Shown here: piece after piece, positions 62,982-64,000 of the stretch
Numbering within the stretch: the stretch's first letter is position 1
Layout: each line of letters opens with the position of its first letter
Assembly: GCF_001263205.1 (NCBI RefSeq)
Contig: NZ_CP012333.1
Coordinates: 9,467,501-9,531,500, forward strand
Length of the DNA: 64,000 bases
Reading direction: 5' to 3'
Origin: Labilithrix luteola
GTDB taxonomy: Bacteria; Myxococcota_A; Polyangia; Polyangiales; Polyangiaceae
Program-made: the position numbers and the translations under genes
The notes under the pieces: generated by a model
What the model was told of the DNA's origin: nothing
Database searches by the model: none
What the model saw: the letters and a program-made list of their open reading frames with translations, nothing else

Positions 62982-63494
62982 TCAGGCGATGAAGAGCTCG
63001 CCCTCGACGAACGTGCGCTTCTCTGGATCCCAGATGAAGAGCTTCCGGTCGTCGACGGTGCCTTCGCGTACGCTCGTGACGAGGTACGCGAGGTCGTAGG
63101 TCGGCTCATCGCCCCCCATCGTCGTCGCCGCGGCATCCGTCTCCGAGAAGTATGCACCTGCATCGAGGTGCGAATGGTAGAGCACCTTCACGGGCCGGCC
63201 GGCGGCCGAACGATCACGAACCGCACGCTCGAACTTCAGCGGGTCGATGTCGAAGTACATGCGGCCCGTTCGCGGGTACGTCTCCGGATCGAGGCGATGG
63301 AGCTTGTTCGCCCGGTTCTCCATCGGAACGATCTCGTCGACGACGAGCGGCTCTTCGCCGGGCCCGACGAGAAGCCCACAGCTCTCTTCGTCGCGCGCGT
63401 AGGCCGCACGTGCCTCTTCGTCGACGCGCGCGACCACGTCGGCGCGAAGGGTGAGCTTTCCATTGATCCAGGGGTGCTTTTCTACGTCGCGCAT
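62982..63494 (-). CDS. JAMM/MPN metallopeptidase, Mec-like
   Basis: The 170-residue protein has the JAMM zinc-site motif: HSH (107-109), then Ser117 and Asp120 with the spacing H-x-H-x7-S-x2-D, and an upstream Glu36/37 in ARDEESCGLL. Family members of this size cleave peptide or isopeptide bonds. In Mycobacterium, Mec+ releases cysteine from the carrier CysO after CysM attaches it. This gene begins 10 nt after a cysM-like gene, so the same role is likely. GAGGAAG precedes the start. Confidence 0.88.
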   Translation of the reverse strand: MRDVEKHPWINGKLTLRADVVARVDEEARAAYARDEESCGLLVGPGEEPLVVDEIVPMENRANKLHRLDPETYPRTGRMYFDIDPLKFERAVRDRSAAGRPVKVLYHSHLDAGAYFSETDAAATTMGGDEPTYDLAYLVTSVREGTVDDRKLFIWDPEKRTFVEGELFIA

Positions 63495-63504
63495 TCCGTC
63501 TTCC

Positions 63505-64000
63505 TCACCACACGTATTTCTTCTCCCACCGGAGTGGCGAGAAGTATCTGTCACCGCGATCGGCCACGATGGCCACGACGCAACCCGGTGTGCCTTCGCG
63601 CTGGAGGCGCTCGGCGGTCTTCACGGCTGCAAAGAGGTTCGCCCCCGAGGAATGCCCCACGTGAAGGCCTTCTTCACGTGCCAGTCGATCCGCCATGTCC
63701 CAACCGTCTTCGGTCGACACGGGGAAGATTTCGTCGTGCCCCTTCGGGTCGTAGATCATCGGCACCAGGCTCGAGGCCATGTGCTTGAGACCCTCGAGGC
63801 CATGGAGCGGCGCATCGGGTTCGACCGCGATGCAGCGAATCGGACGATGGTGCTCGCGCAGCCTGCGCGCGGTGCCCATCATCGTACCGCTCGTGCCGAG
63901 GCCGGCCACGAAGTGCGTGATCGTGTCGCCCACGTCTCGCAGAATTTCGGGCCCCGTGCCGTCGTAGTGCGCGAGAGGGTTCGAAGGATTGGCGTACTGG
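63505..64000 (-). CDS. cysM: CysM-like cysteine synthase (N-terminus beyond window)
   Basis: The visible 165 or so residues are the C-terminal part of a PLP-dependent O-acetylserine/O-phosphoserine sulfhydrylase: QYANPSNPLAHYDGTGPEIL, HFVAGLGTSGTMMGTARRL, AVEPDAPLHGLEGLKHM, GLHVGHSSGANLFAAVKTA and VAIVADRGDRYFS. It most resembles CysM of Mycobacterium (QYANPANTxSHYxGTGPE). PLP-binding lysine lies outside the window. The gene continues beyond 64000. CysO-like and Moe genes may lie further right. Confidence 0.93.
   Translation of the reverse strand, partial: QYANPSNPLAHYDGTGPEILRDVGDTITHFVAGLGTSGTMMGTARRLREHHRPIRCIAVEPDAPLHGLEGLKHMASSLVPMIYDPKGHDEIFPVSTEDGWDMADRLAREEGLHVGHSSGANLFAAVKTAERLQREGTPGCVVAIVADRGDRYFSPLRWEKKYVW

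Overview
The window is uniformly G+C-rich, densely coded chromosome. The mix of genes fits a myxobacterium, most likely Myxococcota, class Polyangia. It carries many exported lipoproteins of unknown function, a serine/threonine protein kinase, sensor kinases and an NtrC-type response regulator, an ECF sigma factor, a GroEL with a GGM tail and an internal MYXO-CTERM-like anchor. Nothing looks like a prophage, IS element, CRISPR array or plasmid. The G+C dips locally at 3.15-3.4 kb, at 19.71-19.76 kb and around the tRNAs.

Layout. 0-8.7 kb: a multi-pass membrane protein cut by the left edge, a small AraC-type regulator, a ClpP-like protease, a GT2 glycosyltransferase, a sigma-54-dependent response regulator, then a tightly overlapping minus-strand operon (small protein, bamD, trypsin-like protease with a frameshift). 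8.7-18.3 kb: greA, a recG-like helicase, an alkaline-phosphatase-superfamily membrane enzyme with HEAT repeats, and a YfgM-like/BamB-like pair followed by an outer-membrane-type protein. 18.3-21.7 kb: an ECF sigma factor with an overlapping membrane partner, and a von Willebrand A-like lipoprotein. 22-26.9 kb: a urease operon ureD-ureAB-ureC-ureF-ureG with a fused gamma/beta subunit, no ureE and a His-rich UreG. 26.9-36.8 kb: gpsA, a HelD-like helicase, a class II cyclic-nucleotide phosphodiesterase, a TlpA-like thioredoxin, a DUF3160 lipoprotein and groESL under a CIRCE element. 36.9-42.6 kb: the kinase, tRNA-Gln, two tandem tRNA-Glu units, and a run of small plus-strand genes that includes a truncated GyrB-like protein. 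42.6-50.1 kb: a histidine kinase with a receiver-EAL protein, small proteins, an alpha/beta-hydrolase-like protein, a MASE1 kinase and lgt. 50.2-57.7 kb: mtnP, a PfkB kinase and two large exported proteins. 57.7-64 kb: a frameshifted small gene, secretory proteins, and a JAMM (Mec-like) peptidase directly downstream of a cysM-like gene cut by the right edge.

Some genes belong together. BamD, BamB-like, YfgM-like and Lgt serve the envelope that hosts the many lipoproteins. UreD/F/G would load nickel into UreABC. MtnP with the PfkB kinase suggests nucleoside salvage. CysM with the JAMM protein suggests carrier-protein-dependent cysteine synthesis.

Three observations cut across genes. Many genes have a TAnnnT-type -10 hexamer only 6-10 nt before the start codon, as expected for leaderless mRNAs, while others have strong Shine-Dalgarno sites. 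Three loci (a protease, a small protein and tRNA-Gln) each look exactly one base short, which may reflect assembly indels. The most unusual proteins are the GyrB-like protein without ATP-binding motifs or TOPRIM, and a 1395-residue exported protein with a MYXO-CTERM-like anchor in its middle.
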